From: Candidatus Omnitrophica bacterium CG02_land_8_20_14_3_00__42_8
GTDB taxonomy: Bacteria; Omnitrophota; Gorgyraeia; Gorgyraeales; Gorgyraeaceae
Reading direction: 5' to 3'
Assembly (NCBI GenBank): GCA_002780805.1
Contig: PEUD01000125.1
Location: 1 to 7,436, forward strand
DNA length: 7,436 bases
Shown one piece after another: positions 5,270 to 7,436 of this stretch. The notes below the pieces were generated by a model. That model saw only the letters and a program-made list of their open reading frames with translations, made no database searches and was not told the origin of the DNA. The position numbers and the translations under genes are program-made. Position 1 is the first letter of the stretch. Every line of letters starts with the position of its first letter.

Positions 5270-6820
5270 ATGAAAGATAGACTTGCTGAAAATTTGACAA
5301 TGATGTTTGAAAAAAGCGCGGAGAGATTTTCTGATAAGACCGCTTTATTTTTTTCAGATAAAAAGATTAGTTATAAGGAGTTATACCAGGCCACCTGCAG
5401 GCTGGGCCAGGGCCTGAAAAATCTAGGTATTAAAAAGAAGGATAAGGTGGCGTTATTCCTGCATAATGCCCCGGAATTTATAGTCAGTTATTTTGCCATT
5501 GTCAATATAGAGGCAATCTGTGTGCCTATAAATAATATGTTGAAAGAAGAGGAACTTGGATTTATTTTAAAGGATTCCGGCGCAAAGTTTATTATAAGTT
5601 CAGCCGCATATTTAGATATTATAAATTCAGCAAAGGTGAAATCTCCTGATTTGAAATACACAGTTATTATAGACGGCTTAGCGCCCAATACTTTTAATTT
5701 TTATGAGATAATAGAGCGCAGTATTATAAAGAAAGAAGATATTTTAATCAAACCGGATGAAGTCGCCTCCATACTTTATACCTCAGGCACAACCGGCAAT
5801 CCCAAAGGCGCCATGCTCACTCATAAAAATTTTCTCTCTAATATTAAAAGTTGTATATCCAGCATAGATGTCTCTGAAAAAGATAACTTTATCTGCGTCT
5901 TGCCTATGTTTCATTCTTTTGCCTTCACTGTCTGTATTCTTCTGCCGCTTGCAGTAGGAGCCAGTATTACTATAATCGAGCACGTAAGGCCTTTTCGCAG
6001 GGTTATCAGGAATGTAATAAAAAAGAAAATCACCGTATTTGTAGGCATACCTTCCATATTTAATGTCTTGGCTCATATGGAGATACCTCATGTGTTTACT
6101 TCCAGAGTACTCAAGCTTATAGACCCCATTAAACTCTGTATTTCAGGCGCATCTGCGTTACCGACAGAGGTTTTGAAAGCTTTTGAAAATAAATTTAGAG
6201 TTCCTCTCGTGGAAGGGTACGGATTAACAGAAGCTTCGCCCGTGGTATCATTTAATCCGGTGGCCGGAGTAAGGAAACCCGGTTCAGTCGGCTTGCCTAT
6301 TGAAGGCGTAGAAGTAAAAATAGTTGATGATAAGGATAACCGATTACCCTGTAATGAGATAGGCGAGCTTCTGGTTAAGGGCGATAATATAATGAAAGGG
6401 TATTTTAATAGCGACGCTGAAACAAAAGAAATTATAAAAGATAGTTGGCTTTATACGGGCGATATAGCCAAGCTTGATGAAGATGGATATATTTATATTG
6501 TAGACAGAAAAAAGGACATGATCAATGTGCGGGGCCTTAATGTTTATCCGGTAGAAATAGAAAAGGTCTTACTGATGCATCCTAAGATTAAAGAAGCAGC
6601 GGTTGTAGGCATAGCTGATAAGTTTAAAGGAGAGGTGCCAAAGGCATTTATTGTTTTAAAAGAAAATGAAACACTCAGCGAATCGGAAGTTATTAAATAC
6701 CTAAGAAAAAACCTGGCTTTGTTTAAAATTCCCAAATTTGTAGAGTTTAAACAAGCTTTGCCTAAGACATCTACAGGGAAAATACTCAAAAGACAGTTAA
6801 GGGGGATAAATAAATTATAA
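5270..6820 (+). CDS. AMP-forming acyl-CoA synthetase (long-chain fatty acid-CoA ligase type)
   Basis: This is a member of the ANL adenylating superfamily. It activates a carboxylic acid with ATP to an acyl-AMP and transfers it to CoA, most likely a fatty acid for phospholipid synthesis or salvage. Residues are counted from TTG 5258 (520 residues). The P-loop YTSGTTGNPKG is at 174-184, PMFHSFAFT at 216-224, and YGLTEASP at 321-328. YTGD with D402 follows, then the FACL-type linker DRKKDMINVRGLNVYPVEIE (416-435). The C-terminal catalytic Lys is K508 in PKTSTGK. All core motifs are intact and the length is normal. ATG 5270 (516 residues) or TTG 5258 could be the start; neither has a strong SD, though AGAGATAGAG precedes the TTG. 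It is a single-gene unit with its own promoter, flanked by terminator-like hairpins. Chain length is not predictable; a medium-chain or other carboxylate is possible. Confidence 0.94.
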   Translation: MKDRLAENLTMMFEKSAERFSDKTALFFSDKKISYKELYQATCRLGQGLKNLGIKKKDKVALFLHNAPEFIVSYFAIVNIEAICVPINNMLKEEELGFILKDSGAKFIISSAAYLDIINSAKVKSPDLKYTVIIDGLAPNTFNFYEIIERSIIKKEDILIKPDEVASILYTSGTTGNPKGAMLTHKNFLSNIKSCISSIDVSEKDNFICVLPMFHSFAFTVCILLPLAVGASITIIEHVRPFRRVIRNVIKKKITVFVGIPSIFNVLAHMEIPHVFTSRVLKLIDPIKLCISGASALPTEVLKAFENKFRVPLVEGYGLTEASPVVSFNPVAGVRKPGSVGLPIEGVEVKIVDDKDNRLPCNEIGELLVKGDNIMKGYFNSDAETKEIIKDSWLYTGDIAKLDEDGYIYIVDRKKDMINVRGLNVYPVEIEKVLLMHPKIKEAAVVGIADKFKGEVPKAFIVLKENETLSESEVIKYLRKNLALFKIPKFVEFKQALPKTSTGKILKRQLRGINKL

Positions 6821-6821
6821 T

Positions 6822-6850
6822 GTTACACTCTGACAATGTCAGAGTGTAAC
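6822..6850. repeat. Perfect 13-bp inverted repeat after the acyl-CoA synthetase
   Basis: GTTACACTCTGAC (6822-6834) and GTCAGAGTGTAAC (6838-6850) are exact reverse complements separated by AAT. It starts 1 nt after the stop codon, so it probably ends or stabilises the mRNA. The tail CTTTGAGTTTT is only moderately T-rich, making it a weak intrinsic terminator at best. It also lies 13 nt upstream of the tRNA promoter -35 box, so an operator role is possible. Confidence 0.85.
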
Positions 6851-6863
6851 CTTTGAGTTTTAC

Positions 6864-6892
6864 TTGATATTTGCCGCCTTGTTTTATATAAT
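6864..6892 (+). promoter_or_regulatory. Promoter of tRNA-Leu
   Basis: TTGATA (6864-6869), a 17-nt spacer and TATAAT (6887-6892) predict a start near 6899, only about 4 nt before the mature tRNA 5' end. See 5203-5244 for the near-identical copy. Confidence 0.88.
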
Positions 6893-6902
6893 AGGCTTGC
6901 TT

Positions 6903-6989
6903 GCGCGGGTGGTGGAATTGGCAGACACGACAGTTTGAGGGGCTGTTGGGAGCAATCCTATGCAGGTTCAAGTCCTGTCCCGCGCACCA
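6903..6989 (+). tRNA. tRNA-Leu (anticodon GAG), CCA encoded
   Basis: This 87-nt class II tRNA has an acceptor stem GCGCGGG (6903-6909) pairing with CCCGCGC (6979-6985). The D stem is GTG/CAC (6912-6914/6926-6928). The anticodon stem ACAGT/GCTGT encloses the loop TTGAGGG, with anticodon GAG at 6937-6939. The long variable arm has a GGGA/TCCT stem, and the T arm is GCAGG-TTCAAGT-CCTGT. The discriminator A and an encoded CCA end at 6989. The long variable arm and GAG anticodon specify leucine (CUC/CUU codons). It appears to be transcribed alone. Confidence 0.97.
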
Positions 6990-7033
6990 TTCTGCTTCGC
7001 TCTGGGGCATACATTTAAGCTTACTATGACGAG

Positions 7034-7436
7034 CTACGCAGAATCTCTTCTTTCTTTTACGTAATTGCTTCCGGGAAGGCTTTTGGCATATTCTTTTAAT
7101 TCCGCGCCTAATTCTCCAACCTTCCCTACATGGTTGATCTTTCTCTTCTCATTCGTCACGACCCCTATCGATATCGATAGGAGCGGGATCTTTCTTGTTT
7201 TTTTCTGCCTGTCTTTTCCTATTATATAGCCTTTTTCAAGGTCTTCTTTATTATACAGCCCGGGCACCATAGCAGTAAAATCCGATATGATTTTTTTACA
7301 CAGATCATCCACTTTTTCAGGAAGTGTAACCACCACGAAATCATCCCCTCCTATATGCCCTATAAAATCCTGGGGAGTGCCTTTTTCCTGCACAGAGCTT
7401 ATCAGTATCCTGGCGGTATTTTTTATTACCTCGTCG
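7034..7436 (-). CDS. GGDEF-domain protein, C-terminal part (start outside window)
   Basis: This is the end of a GGDEF domain, the diguanylate cyclase fold that makes c-di-GMP from two GTP. On the - strand the frame is open to the window edge, reading DEVIKNTARILISS before the GTG at 7393, so that GTG is internal. The active-site loop is GHIGGDDFVVV, a GGDDF variant of GGDEF. The upstream inhibitory I-site RxxD is TPQD, keeping Asp but lacking Arg. Further on come the conserved SISIGVV strand and a final helix ending in EYAKSLPGSNYVKERR, typical of GGDEF C-termini. The acidic fourth position is Asp instead of Glu, so activity may be reduced or the domain may be a sensor. Any N-terminal receiver, PAS or membrane part is outside the window. 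It converges on the tRNA, with 44 nt between them and no clear terminator. Confidence 0.9.
   Translation of the reverse strand, partial: DEVIKNTARILISSVQEKGTPQDFIGHIGGDDFVVVTLPEKVDDLCKKIISDFTAMVPGLYNKEDLEKGYIIGKDRQKKTRKIPLLSISIGVVTNEKRKINHVGKVGELGAELKEYAKSLPGSNYVKERRDSA

Noticed and set aside
6786..7010. Minus-strand ORF of 74 codons including the stretch AGQDLNLH
   Set aside because: It is the antisense of the tRNA-Leu gene and of the 3' hairpin region. Translations across tRNAs of this kind are a well-known false gene call, and nothing in it looks like a protein domain.
6989..7044. Imperfect inverted repeat ATTCTGCTTCGCTC / GAGCTACGCAGAAT (12 of 14 matching)
   Set aside because: The loop is 28 nt, one arm lies in the GGDEF coding end, there is no T-run and there are two mismatches. 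It is probably chance, though a weak bidirectional end structure cannot be excluded.
7391..7393. GTG at 7393 (minus strand) as start of the GGDEF protein
   Set aside because: The frame continues to the edge with DEVIKNTARILISS, a normal part of the GGDEF fold.
1..7436. CRISPR array, insertion sequence, transposase, phage or defence genes
   Set aside because: No spaced direct repeats, terminal inverted repeats with target duplications, or relevant protein motifs were seen.

Overview
The window is ordinary-looking bacterial chromosome with mid-range GC (estimated by eye). It holds five complete protein genes, two genes cut by the window edges, and one tRNA. Five small transport or housekeeping loci are packed with little intergenic space and unusually legible transcription signals. 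No rRNA, CRISPR array, insertion sequence or phage gene is visible. Taxonomic assignment is weak. The style of the genes (ATA- and AGG-rich codon use, an SLPGSNYVKERR-type GGDEF tail, a PHP/Csp/AMP-ligase mix) reminds me of uncultivated anaerobes such as Omnitrophota, but nothing here proves it.

Left part (1-4334, all + strand): a membrane cation-transport cluster. It contains the C-terminal part of a ZIP-family divalent-metal transporter, then (1 nt later) a complete P2-type Ca2+/cation-transporting ATPase, then a DUF318/ArsP_1-type permease. The ATPase and permease stop codons are each followed, after only 2-3 nt, by nearly identical 35-nt hairpins (3245-3279 and 4300-4334). The 5' arm of each hairpin contains CACCTCC, the core of the 16S anti-Shine-Dalgarno sequence, and the 3' arm contains GGAGGTG. 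The first hairpin's 3' arm is also the only good ribosome-binding site for the permease.

Middle (4335-5183): a strong consensus promoter at 4352-4380 drives a very short transcript that ends at an intrinsic terminator (4426-4466). A second, extended -10 promoter follows immediately for a cold-shock-domain protein (4511-4711), which ends in an 18-bp bidirectional-type terminator. This could be a small RNA or an attenuated leader of the csp gene. Next comes a 101-codon gene encoding only the N-terminal half of a PHP metal-phosphoesterase domain. It has a promoter that predicts a leaderless mRNA and a strong terminator right behind it. A perfect Shine-Dalgarno sequence at its 3' end has no real gene to serve.

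Right part (5184-7436): a long-chain-type acyl-CoA synthetase (AMP-forming) and a tRNA-Leu(GAG). They are transcribed from two promoters that are copies of each other (37 of 42 positions identical, including 13 nt beyond the -10 box that run into the tRNA's first bases). Converging from the right edge on the - strand is the C-terminal part of a GGDEF-domain protein with a GGDDF active-site variant.

I found no clearly new biological system. The points most worth checking are the paired stop-proximal SD/anti-SD hairpins, the terminated leader RNA before csp, and the duplicated tRNA-type promoter.
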